From Arctopsyche grandis (taxonomy: Eukaryota > Arthropoda > Insecta > Trichoptera > Hydropsychidae): a DNA stretch of 64,000 nucleotides. The notes beneath the pieces were generated by a model that was given only the letters and a program-made list of their open reading frames with translations, was not told the origin of the DNA and ran no database searches. The stretch is taken from assembly GCF_051622035.1 (NCBI RefSeq), contig NC_135364.1, forward strand, positions 16,243,001 to 16,307,000. Direction: 5' to 3'. Below are positions 45,276 through 54,434 of this stretch, piece after piece. How positions within the stretch are numbered: position 1 is the stretch's first letter; every line of letters starts with the position of its first letter. A program made the position numbers and the translations under genes.

Positions 45276-45460
45276 TTCGACTCGTGTTCTATGGAAGGGT
45301 GCCGAAGAACAATAAGCGCACGTTTGCCGGCCTACACTCGACGCGCTTTCGCACACTATTCGCTTGGTTATTCGCCTTCACACGTTTTGCAATTTCGTTT
45401 ACGAAAGCCGTATGAGTCAACGAAATGAAATTTCGATTTAAATGGAAACACTCGTCGTTC
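45276..45460 (-). other. Candidate upstream non-coding exon of eIF4A
   Basis: On the minus strand, moderately GC-rich sequence ends in GTCGAA followed by a strong donor GTAAGTACG (intron from 45275). A matching acceptor TTGTCGACAG lies at 45155, leaving an intron of about 121 bp before the coding leader. It would be an alternative start to the TCT-like site. The left and right exon limits are uncertain. Confidence 0.35.
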
Positions 45461-45737
45461 TTATATATCAATAATAACATACATATAATCTTTATTTGCG
45501 AATTTTCGACGAATGCGATGTAGAAATTTCCTTTTACGGGTAAATGCGTCGTAGATAAATAGATGTGTAAGTACGCTGTGCTCGCGTCCCAAATGCATAC
45601 ATACTTTAAAAATGTAGAAACAAATGGTTTGATGATATTGATTACAACGCAAAGTGAATGAGGGCATCAACACCGACAATATTACTTACAATATTTTTAT
45701 TTATTTTTATTTCTCCTTATGTACATTTTTATGTACT

Positions 45738-46704
45738 ACTAGTGTTGGGCCCGTTGATTTCAACGGGTGGTTTCGAAAAGGAATTGAAACTCGAATAAAA
45801 ATAAAGTTGAAGATATTGAATCGACTGGTTTCGGAAAGAAATTGATGCACGAATGACAAATTACGAAGTGATTACGAATTACGAATTACGTTTTGTGCAT
45901 CGCCGACCCCCCGTCGCCTTTGCCCCCAGCGCCCCCGATGCCTCCGTCGCACCGGGGCCTTCGGTCCCAGCGCCGCCGACGCCTCCGGCGCCCCCAGCGC
46001 CCCCAACGCCCCCGATGCCTTCGGCACCCCAGGGGCTTTGCCCCCAGCGTCACCGACGCCTCCGGCGCCCCCAGCGCCGCCGACGCCTCCGGCAGCCCCA
46101 ACACCCCCGATGCCTTCGGCACCCCGGGGGCTTCGCCCCCAGCGCCCCCGATGCCTTCAGCATCCCGGGGGCTTCACCCCTAGCGCCACCGCCGCCTCCG
46201 GCGCCCCCAGCGCCCTGATATCTTCGGCACCCCGGGGGCTTCGCCCCCAGCGCCACCGACGCCTCCGACGCCCCCAACACCCCCGATGCCTTCGGCACCG
46301 CGGGGGCTTTACCCCCAGCGCCCCCGGCGCCTTTGGCGCCCCCAGCACTCCCAAAGCCTTCGGCTCCCCGGGGGCTTCGCCCCCAGCGCCCCCGGCGCCA
46401 CCGACGCCTCCTCAAAATTGAAAAATATGAAAAATATATAAAAAAACTGAAAAAAAATGAAAAATATGAAAAAATGAAAAAAATGAAAATAATGAAAACT
46501 GAAAAAATGAAAAAAATTAAAAAACTGAAAAAACTGAAAAAAATGAAAAAACTGAAAAACTGAAAAAAATGAAAAACTGAAAAAATATGAAAAAAATGAA
46601 AACTATGAAAAAAAAAAAAATTTGTTCCCCATACTGGTTGACGGTTGATCGTCCATCACATACAAATATACAAACAAATATATATATTTAGCGTCTGTTT
46701 TTAT
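45738..46704. repeat. Composite repeat unit 1: palindrome, GC minisatellite, A-rich minisatellite
   Basis: It begins ACTAGTGTTGGGC with palindrome CCCGTTGATTTCAACGGG. A non-repetitive block ends ACGAAGTGATTACGAATTAC. A GC-rich array (45903-46410) of GATGCCTTCGGCACC and GGGGGCTTCGCCCCC units follows, then an A-rich array (46411-46620) of GAAAAAATGAAAA units, and an end block GTTCCCCATACTGGTTGA to TTTAGCG. Proline- and lysine-rich ORFs here come from the arrays and are not genes. Confidence 0.9.
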
Positions 46705-46711
46705 ATATAGT

Positions 46712-47648
46712 ACTAGTGTTGGGCCCGTTGATTTCAACGGGTGGTTTCGAAAAGGAATTGAAACTTGAAAATTGAAATAAAAATAAAGTTAAAGATATTG
46801 AATCGACTGGTTTCGGAAAGAAATTGATGCACGAATGACAAATTACGAAGTGATTACGAATTACGTTTTGTGCATCGCCGACCCCCCGACGCCTTTGCCC
46901 CCAGCGCCCCCGATGCCTCCGTCACTCCGGGGCCTTCGGCCTCAGCGCCATCGACGCCTCCGGCGCCCCCAGCACCCCCGATGCCTTCGGCGACCCGGGG
47001 GCTTTGCCCCCAGCGCCGCCGACGCCTCAGGCGCCCCCAACACCCCCGATGCCTTCGGCACCCCGGGGGCTTCGCCCTCAGCGCCGGCGACGCCTCCGGC
47101 GCCCCCAGCACCCCCAATGCCTTCGGCACCCCGGGGGCTTCGCCCACAGCGCCCCCGGCGCCACCGACACACAAAAATGAAAAATATGAAAAAAATTAAA
47201 AAAATGAAAAAACTGAAAAAATTAAAAAAAATTAAAAAAATCAAAAAACTGAAAAAATGAAAAAAATGAAAAAAATGAAAAAAATGAAAATTATGAAAAA
47301 AAAGAAAATTATGAAAAAAATGAAAAAAATTAAAAAAAATTAAAAAAATTAAAAAAACTGAAAAAATGAAAAAAATGAAAATTATGAAAAAAAAGAAAAT
47401 TATGAAAAAAAAGAAAATTATGAAAAAAATGAAAAAAATTAAAAAAAATGAAAAAAATGAAAAAAATTAAAAAAACTGAAAAAACCTGAAAAAAAACTGA
47501 AAAATATGAAAAAAATGAAAAATATGAAGAAAAAAAAAATTTTGTTCCCCATACTGGTTGATGGTTGATCGTCCGTCACATATATATGTACAAATATACA
47601 AATATACAAATATACAAATATATATATTTAGCGACAGTCCGTTTTTAT
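46712..47648. repeat. Composite repeat unit 2, direct tandem copy
   Basis: Same order and orientation as unit 1: palindromic head at 46712, GC-rich array 46877-47165, A-rich array 47166-47540, end block GTTCCCCATACTGGTTGATG to TTTAGCG. The single-copy blocks are nearly identical between units, while the arrays differ in length. Confidence 0.9.
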
Positions 47649-47813
47649 GAAACTAAGAATGTGATTTTTGGATTTCATTTTTGATTTTTACACTTTTGTA
47701 CATTTATTCATTTTCTTACGTATTATTTTTCTTTTGTTTTGTTTTTTTTTTATTTTTATTTTTTCATTTTATGTATTTTATTTTTTATTTTTCTGTTTTT
47801 CATAATCAAATGT
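47649..47813. other. T-rich spacer
   Basis: T-rich on the plus strand with no other signal. Confidence 0.5.
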
Positions 47814-47890
47814 AGGCCATTGTGACGCATTAGGTTCTTCCTGTAAAGCCACAATGGTCCAAAACTACTATAAATAAATAAATAAATTAC
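47814..47890 (+). mobile_element. SINE tail fragment with hairpin
   Basis: GGCCATTGTG and CACAATGGTCC form a stem around GACGCATTAGGTTCTTCC; an AATAAATAAATAAAT tail follows. The loop resembles the GCGCATTGGGGTTTACC loop of the complete SINEs, but the stem sequence differs on both sides. Confidence 0.55.
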
Positions 47891-47957
47891 TGTCGACGGC
47901 CCCAATCTCGTAAAAATAATAATAAAAATCTTGTAAAAAAACATTCACGCAATATCA

Positions 47958-48055
47958 TTTGCGCAGTTTTCTGTACATTGAATTTTCGTGCGCCGGAAGA
48001 TCCGCGCACGCGATTTTCGTAGCGGCAGTTATCCTAGTAGCGATTCACTTTTGCG
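47958..48055. repeat. Half copy of the 36365-36618 palindrome family
   Basis: GCGATTTTCGTAGCGGCAG and TTATCCTAGTAGCGATTCAC match the right arm of the complete element. Confidence 0.6.
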
Positions 48056-48150
48056 ACGTAACCTGTTTATGAACCAAATATATGTACAATGCAATATGTT
48101 AGGAAAATTTTAAACACTATGAAACTGCAACGTAACTTATCAGCGGTAAG

Positions 48151-48337
48151 CGGATTATTTCGAACGTTGCAATCGCGCACACGATAATCGTTGCCACGAA
48201 TACGGAATATCTGGCACTCGAGTTCTCGTAGTATGATAGTTCGCGTAATAGCTATCGATGGATGGAATTTTTGGGTGCCAGATGTTCCGTGATCGAGATT
48301 TTAGTGACGTGTGTGAGATCGCTTTGTTCGGAATAAT
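48151..48337. mobile_element. Foldback MITE with ATCTGGCAC core, copy 1
   Basis: Left arm GGATTATTTCGAACG with CGGAATATCTGGCAC pairs with right arm GTGCCAGATGTTCCGTG and CGGAATAATC. A sibling is at 59338-59530. Confidence 0.7.
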
Positions 48338-48609
48338 CACGGAACCCCAATCAGCTAATAATTCCAGTCACATCTAGGGCTGTCAGGCAACCCGATTGTA
48401 CCTTTCGGGAGAGCTAAGAATCTGGGTTCCAAATAAACTTCTTACTACAATTGAAATGGAAGAATATATTTTGATCAGTATTTATTTACTAATCGATCAG
48501 TAATTTTTAGACAAAAATGATCAGTATTATATTATATATAAAATCTGGTTAGTAAAAAATACTAAAATGTTAGTAGAAAATTGAACATATGTAAGTATAT
48601 TTTTAAAAT

Positions 48610-48817
48610 GGTAAACGGACTACTAGTCATATGTGAACCAGTCACAGGACAATCCGTCACGAGAAAACTGGTTGACCGATTTTAGGGTGTGACCAGTTTT
48701 TTCGTGACCAGTTTTAAGGTGTGACCAGTTTTAGTGTGACGGGTGATCACGTGTGACCAATCTAGAGCGACCGGTTGTCCTGTGACCGCTTCACATTTGA
48801 CTAGTAATCACCGAACC
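48610..48817. mobile_element. Foldback element of the TGTGACCAGTTTT family, copy 2
   Basis: It is inverted relative to copy 1, starting GGTAAACGGACTACTAGTCA and ending TGACTAGTAATCACCGAACC, with GTGTGACCAGTTTT repeats inside. Confidence 0.8.
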
Positions 48818-48837
48818 GTATACTCACAGGTCACGTG

Positions 48838-49095
48838 TGTTTCGGAAGATTCCTAGATATAATAGGGAAGGAAAAAACTCCGAAATGCCACCACTGTGAA
48901 AATGAGAAGATGATCGAAGAACATTAAAAAATGTATTCGACAAAGAAGAACTGATGCCAAGTAACATGATTTTCCACATGCTGGATAGTGCAACTACCTG
49001 GTCGGCGTGGGAAGCTTTTGCTTCGACAGTAATGAAGATAAAAGAAGCCGCAGAGAGAACCCGAGTATTTGAAGGTAGAACAGTAAATGGTTAAG
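48838..49095 (+). pseudogene. Non-LTR (R1/jockey-type) reverse transcriptase C-terminal remnant
   Basis: One frame reads CFGRFLDIIGKEKTPKCHHC and then ENEKMIEEH, the cysteine-histidine knuckle near the C-terminus of R1/jockey-like LINE polymerases. A second frame a little downstream reads MLDSATTWSAWEAFASTVMK with EAAERTR, the tail that usually follows. A stop and a frame change separate them. No 5' part of the element is present. Confidence 0.6.
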
Positions 49096-49221
49096 ACAAA
49101 TCTGCTTCCTCGTAGTAAAACATGAAAATGTGTCTGGGAAGCGGAGGAATCACGGAGGTGGGGTTTAGTCGGTAAAAATCCGACACTATCCTCAAATGCG
49201 GGCTGGAGGGTGTCCATTGAA

Positions 49222-49310
49222 GACTAGTGTTGTGCCCGTTGAAATTTCAACGGGTGGTTTCGGAAACAAATTGATACATGATTTAAAATAAAGTTACAAT
49301 ACATACGTTT
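49222..49310. repeat. Head fragment of the composite repeat
   Basis: ACTAGTGTTGTGCCCGTTG with the perfect palindrome CCCGTTGAAATTTCAACGGG, then AAATAAAGTT. The minisatellite parts are absent. Confidence 0.7.
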
Positions 49311-49479
49311 AGTAATAATTAATCGGAATCGGAACTTAAACAGAAATCGGAAACTAAAACAGAAATCACCGAACCTAAAACAACCGACGAATCGAATCTA
49401 ACAGCCGCCCTCGTCGTCGCCGCCCCTAGACGGCGTGGCCAGGAAATTGTGATATGTATATGTACATACCTATTTACCC

Positions 49480-50170
49480 AATGAGTCGAAATTTCAACAG
49501 AATTTGGATGGAGTGGGGAGAGATTTATTTGATGAATTTGTTGTATTAATAATTAAGTTATTATTTCTAATTGACATTATTATTTATTATATTATATTAT
49601 ATTATTTTATTTTACATATATACCAGGAAGGCCTTACAGGTAAATCCCAATGCGCCTTCCTGGCCAATTACAAATAAAAATGCAGCATTTTTATTATAAA
49701 TCGTTGAATTGCGAGACACTGAAAAAACTCGCAAATTAACGAGACATCTATGAATAAATAAATTTATATTGTACATCAATCAAATTTCAAATAGTGGTGA
49801 CATAGTAGGTAGGAAGGATTTTTAGCCAATTTTTTTTTCCGGGAACCGTTTCAACAATGAAATCAGAGAAAATTGGCAAACTCTGATAGGAAACGATCAA
49901 CCTGGAGTCACAAATCCAGGTCTGACCAACAGCATACTCTGAAAAATTCATTTTCATTCAGGGATAGAACCCGACACCTTCTTGATGGTAAGCAGAAGCT
50001 TAACGTCCGAGCTATGCTGCTGGCTAGATCGTAAATGAGCAATGAGTCGAAATTTTAACAGAATTTTGATTGAGTGGGGAGAGATTTAATTGATGAATTT
50101 GTTGCATTAATAATTAAGTTATGATTTGTAATTGACATTATTATTTATTAGATCGCAAATGAGCAACAAT
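49480..50170. repeat. Duplicated 125-bp ASCC1 downstream flank, split by a SINE
   Basis: The block AATGAGTCGAAATTT to TATTTATTAGATCGCAAATGAGC occurs at 50040-50170. An extra copy begins at 49480, is interrupted by the SINE at 49622-50024, and resumes with GATCGTAAATGAGC before 50040. The same block follows the other gene copy at 54262-54385. Confidence 0.75.
49622..50024 (-). mobile_element. tRNA-derived SINE, full length, minus strand
   Basis: On the minus strand it reads AGCATAGCTCGGACGTTAAG, then GGGTTCTATCCC (B box), GGATTTGTGACTCCAGG, AGAGTTTGCCAATTTTCTC, CATAGATGTC, and the tail hairpin CCAGGAAGGCGCATTGG to CCTTCCTGGTA. Confidence 0.8.
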
Positions 50171-50209
50171 TAACAAAAAATAAAAAATCTTATAAAAACA
50201 AATTACACA

Positions 50210-51920
50210 TTATTTTGTAGACACAATTGAAGATGATTTATAATATCCATTTTCATCTATTGCCTGCATTTGGGACAGATGTATTTCTTTTATTTCTATT
50301 GTTCCAAAATAATGATCTGAATAAGTTTCCAATATTGAAGATGCATCGAATGGTATGCATCTTTTATTGGAAGATTTGCCTTTTAATCGGTTTGAAGATT
50401 TCATGAAAGTTACGTGGAGTTTTATGTTTTTTTTGAATGACCCAAGTCCTGGAAACATAAATGAATTATTTATAAATTTTCGAAAAAGTATTTCGATAAA
50501 AAAAAGCAAGTAATATACACGCACCTTTGTGTGAGAAGAAAGTGGATAATTGTTCAGCCATATTTTTCAATGTACCACTATCATTTTGATTTTTTTCTTT
50601 TATGTTTCCATATAAAACATATGACGATTTTGGATTCTTGTTCATTGAAGAGACTCCAATAATCTCAGCCTCGATTGTTTTTTTTTTTAAAATTGGACTG
50701 TAAAATATGTAAAAAAATTTAAAATCACGGTACTCTTAATAAATATTGACATATCATTAGTACAATGGACAATTGCACTGACTCGATTATTTTTGTTTTT
50801 GCATCATGCAATAGTTCATTCGCCAAAATTTGCTCATCATTATCCAATAGCCACATGACAAATAATGTTATATGTAACTTTTTAGGTGATATGAACAATA
50901 CTTCATCAACACCTTGTGGTGGATTTTCTAATATTTTATCCTAGAATAAAGTTAAAATTTGATTTTAATCTTAATAATAAACATTTTATCATAAATTTAA
51001 AGATGTACCCTGAAATTGTTGAAATTTGTAACAAGATCGTCAGAATTTGTCGGAATAGATAGAAAAAGAGTTGGCCTTTGTTTTTTCCTAGCCGCTATAA
51101 CAATCATATTTATTTCTTTGGCTGCTGCGGCTACGTTCTGAAAATTATTGACAATGAAAATATTCCCAACATTATATTTATCAATTGATTTAATATTTTA
51201 CTTTTTCTTCCGGTCCCGTTATGATAATGTCTCCTTTTTGGCCACGTGAGGGAACTTTGATATCAGTTTTAGTTTCATTCATTATTCTTTTTATTACACA
51301 TCCCTTAGATCCAATTATATAACCAAAATAATATCTGTAAAGTTTTATACATACATACAAATGTATAATTCATAAAAATAAAAATAGTCTCAATAGAAAG
51401 TATTTTATATTACAAAGGAATTTGTAAAGATGTTTTTATTCCCCCATTATTACATGTGACAATTTCAAAATTGGCAGCATCATGATCGAGCTCGTCATCA
51501 GGTGTCGTAGTTTTATCATCACCTGAGAATAAAGTATACATATATTGTAACATTCTGAAAAGCATTTTATAATCATTGTATAAGAAAATATGTAGTTGTT
51601 GTACTTTGACAATATGTATAACGTATATTCAAATATTTTAAATTGAATATTCAATATTATAAGATGCTAAAGGAGGAAATAAGTTAGTTTATTATAAATT
51701 TGCAGGATTTAATCAATCTTAAAAATAGTTAATATTTAAAAACTATATTTACAAGTATATATTTTATATTTAAAAACTATATTTACAAGTATATATTTTA
51801 TATTTAAAAACTATACTTACAAGTCAAATATTCTTCTTCCTTTCTCATTTTTGTCTGATGGTCGTTTATCCTACAGCACCTTACGTATAGCCAAACTAAT
51901 TCTAGTGAAATTTTAGTTAT
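50210..51920 (-). pseudogene. ASCC1-like duplicate, all exons open but start codon changed
   Basis: Seven segments match the intact gene at 54435-56066 exon for exon: 51821-51920, 51414-51522, 51202-51334, 51009-51137, 50783-50940, 50525-50697 and 50210-50448. Splice sites are kept and there is no internal stop or frameshift (1041 bases). The KH loop reads GYIIGSKG and both HxT motifs of the 2H fold persist (HIT, HVT). The position of the start codon reads ATA, and no in-frame ATG occurs shortly upstream. Upstream sequence equivalent to the other copy's promoter is replaced by transposable elements. THF in exon 4 became TLF. It could be a young pseudogene, or functional from another start. 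Confidence 0.75.
51727..51825. repeat. About 37-bp tandem triplication around an ASCC1-like splice donor
   Basis: The unit ATTTAAAAACTATATTTACA with AGTATATATTTTAT occurs nearly three times, the last overlapping the donor of the first exon of the 50210-51920 copy. Each unit repeats a donor-like sequence on the minus strand. Absent in the other copy. Confidence 0.75.
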
Positions 51921-52370
51921 CAAAAAGTTATGAAATTTCAATATCTGGTGAAACACCAATATCTTATTTTATTTGGAAAATTGACAGTTTATTAAATTAC
52001 ATAGATTGATAATAAAAACATAATTATTTTAAGTAAAACCATTAAGAATTTTCACATATAGGTAAAAAAAATAAAAACTTTAACATTTAAAATAAAAAAC
52101 AAAAATAATAATAGAGTAAGATAATTAGAGAAAACAAAAAGAAAAAATAGAAATAACAATATAATAAAAATATCAAAATAATAAGAATAATAAAACGACA
52201 ACAATATGATAAAAATAATATATAATAAAAACAAAAAAATACAATAAATACATCAAAATAAAAATTCACAATCACAATTGTAAATTTTCAATTAAGTTAA
52301 TCATCGAAAAACAAATTTGCAACAATCACTCTATATTTGGAAAGCGAAAGCTGACGGATATGGCCTAAAG
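51921..52370. other. Region upstream of the ASCC1-like duplicate
   Basis: A-rich sequence (52050-52260) of simple AATAATAAAA composition with no coding signal. Homology to the other copy resumes around 52335 (TTTGGAAAGCGAAAGCTGAC versus TTTGGAAAACGTCAACTGAC). Confidence 0.55.
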
Positions 52371-52802
52371 CAGAGGTTCCCATAGTGGTCTGTACGGACC
52401 CCCGGGGGTCCGTGAGGACTGCCAGGGGGTCCCTGACTGGAAGAAAAAAATGGGGGTCCACGGACCGGAATCAATGGATTCAAATTTAATCGAAATAATG
52501 CGGGTTTAAATACACATTACAAGAAGAATTGATTGGATTAAAATTTATTATTTTATGTAAGAATTTTATTATGTTTTGATTTGTTCATTTTCATTAAAAA
52601 AAAATCAATAAAGATAAGAATAAAAAATATACATATTTTTTTTTTACAATTGTCCACTATACAAAAAAACCTATCAGTGTGTTCATATTTGTATTTAAAA
52701 AAATTACAAAATTTCACTATTAGGCATCCTGGGGGAGGGGGTCCACGAAAGATAAAATACTGGGCTAGGTGTCCACGGGGAAAATAAGTTTGGGAACCTA
52801 TG
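52371..52802. mobile_element. hAT MITE inserted upstream of the ASCC1-like duplicate
   Basis: CAGAGGTTCCCATAGTGG and GTTTGGGAACCTATG are degraded hAT ends; GCCTAAAG and GCCTAAAC flank it (seven of eight identical). The empty site is visible at 56114-56122 in the other gene copy (TTTGGCCTAAGCAAATG). Confidence 0.8.
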
Positions 52803-53104
52803 GCCTAAACAAATCGGTAATCATGTAGAATAGCGATGTCCGTTTTGACGTAACAATCCAAAATGGGCGCCACGAAGTATTGCCAGTGCAATAAAAAACC
52901 ACTTGAATTTCTCCAGAATAATAATTTTTTGGGCTCATAAACGAATATACGCGCATTCGTTTTTGGCTCACCAAGCCAACTTTTTGGATCCAAATTGCAT
53001 ATTAAAATCGTTGAAAATATGTGGATGCGAGCGAAACGAAAGCTGAAACGTAGGTTTGGTACAACTCGTAGATTATTTACATCGTTACTTATTTACTTCG
53101 TTAC

Positions 53105-53554
53105 CAGCAGCGTGGCTCGGTCGTTAAGCTTCTGCTTAACACTGAGAGGCGCCGAGTTCGATCCCTTGAGCTGACCTCGATTGAAAAGAATTTTTCTGAG
53201 TATATCTGTAATGCTGCTGGTCAGATCAGGATTTGTGACTCCTGGTTGATCGTTTCCTATCAGAGTTTGCCAATTTTCTCTGATTTCATTGTTGAAACGA
53301 TTCCCGATTAAAAATTGGCTAAAAATCCTTCCTACCCACTATGTCACCACTATTTGAGTATGATTAATGTAAATATTACAATAAAAATGTATGTACAATT
53401 CATAGATGTCTCGTTAATTGTCGAGTTTAAGTCAGTGTCTCGTAATTTAGCGACTTATATAATAAAAAATGCTGTATTGTTTGTAATTTGGCCAGGAAGG
53501 CGCATTGGGGTTTACCTGTAATGCCTTCCTGGTATGAAAAAAAAAAAAAAAAAA
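53105..53554 (+). mobile_element. tRNA-derived SINE, full length with tail hairpin
   Basis: Head GTGGCTCGGTCGTTAAGCTT (A-box region) and GAGTTCGATCCC (B box); body TTTGTGACTCCTGGTTGATC and AGAGTTTGCCAATTTTCTC; tail CCAGGAAGGCGCATTGGGG to CCTTCCTGG, an inverted pair, then a run of 17 or more A. Best reference copy in the window. Confidence 0.85.
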
Positions 53555-53634
53555 TTATTTACATTCGATTCTTAACCAATGTACTTGGAAGTGTTTCTGA
53601 CGGTAATTGGAGAGAATTAGCCCGCCTTTACACA

Positions 53635-53786
53635 GATTAGACCGGCACTGCGCCTGCGCTGGGTACTAGGCTCAGTGTTGTATGGGTGAGTATGCACTGT
53701 TTCACCCGGGACGTGTGAAACAGTGCATACCCAGCCATACAACACTGAGATTAGTACCCGGAGCAGGCACGACTGCTGGTCTAATC
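53635..53786. mobile_element. Near-perfect 152-bp palindrome (hairpin MITE)
   Basis: GATTAGACCGGCACTGCG pairs with CGACTGCTGGTCTAATC; CTCAGTGTTGTATGGGTGAG and GTATGCACTGTTTCAC pair with GTGAAACAGTGCATACCCAG and CCATACAACACTGAG. The loop is only a few bases. Confidence 0.8.
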
Positions 53787-53885
53787 ATTAATTCAACCAA
53801 TTTTTTATTGCACTGGCAATACTGCTGTGGCGATCATTTTGGATCTTACGTGAAAACAGACACTGTCACTATTCTACATGTTTAC

Positions 53886-54434
53886 TAACAAATCTATTTG
53901 AAATTATTTTCATGAAACGAGGCCAATCCAAAACAAGTTTGATAAAATTTATGAATTGTATTTTTAAATATTTCGGAGTTAATATTCTTGGCGATAGTCT
54001 ATATTGCAAAATAAAAGACAAAGGGGCACTTTTAGAATATAAATAAATCTAAAGGACAGAGCAGTGAAATAAAGGACTTATGGTCAGGGTACCTTTACGT
54101 TTCCATAAAAGATACACGATTTAATTAGAATCCAACATCACCCTTATCTTCTGTAAATAAAATTAATACATTTTATTTCATTGTTTGCCTGATAAAAATC
54201 CTGTGTTAATTTACATACATATGATATTACGTTGATATGGATGGTATGTATATACCTATTTACCTAATGAGTCGAAATTTTAACAGAATTTTGATTGAGT
54301 GGGGAGAGATTTAATTGATGAATTTGTTACATTAATAATTAAGTTATTATTTGTAATTGACATTATTATTTATTAGATCGCAAATGAGCAACAATTAACA
54401 AAAAATAAAAAATCTTATAAAAACAAATTACACA
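53886..54434. other. Spacer between the two ASCC1 copies
   Basis: From 53886 (TATTTGAAATTATTTTCATG) it is homologous to the region upstream of the intact copy at 56135-56165, then unique AT-rich sequence. From 54262 it is the duplicated downstream flank. Confidence 0.6.

Larger units (their letters stand above)
52812..53885. mobile_element. Foldback element carrying a SINE and a hairpin MITE
   Basis: The left arm (GTAATCATGTAGAATAGCG, later CAATCCAAAATGGGCGCCAC) is answered by the right arm (GTGGCGATCATTTTGGATC, later CACTATTCTACATGTTTAC). Near-identical AACAAATC-like sequence lies on both sides. A SINE (53105-53554) and a palindrome (53635-53786) are inside. Confidence 0.65.

Noticed and set aside
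45853-47260. Proline-, arginine- and lysine-rich ORFs on both strands
   Set aside because: They are translations of the GC-rich and A-rich minisatellites; all six frames look similar and none has a unique start or conserved end.
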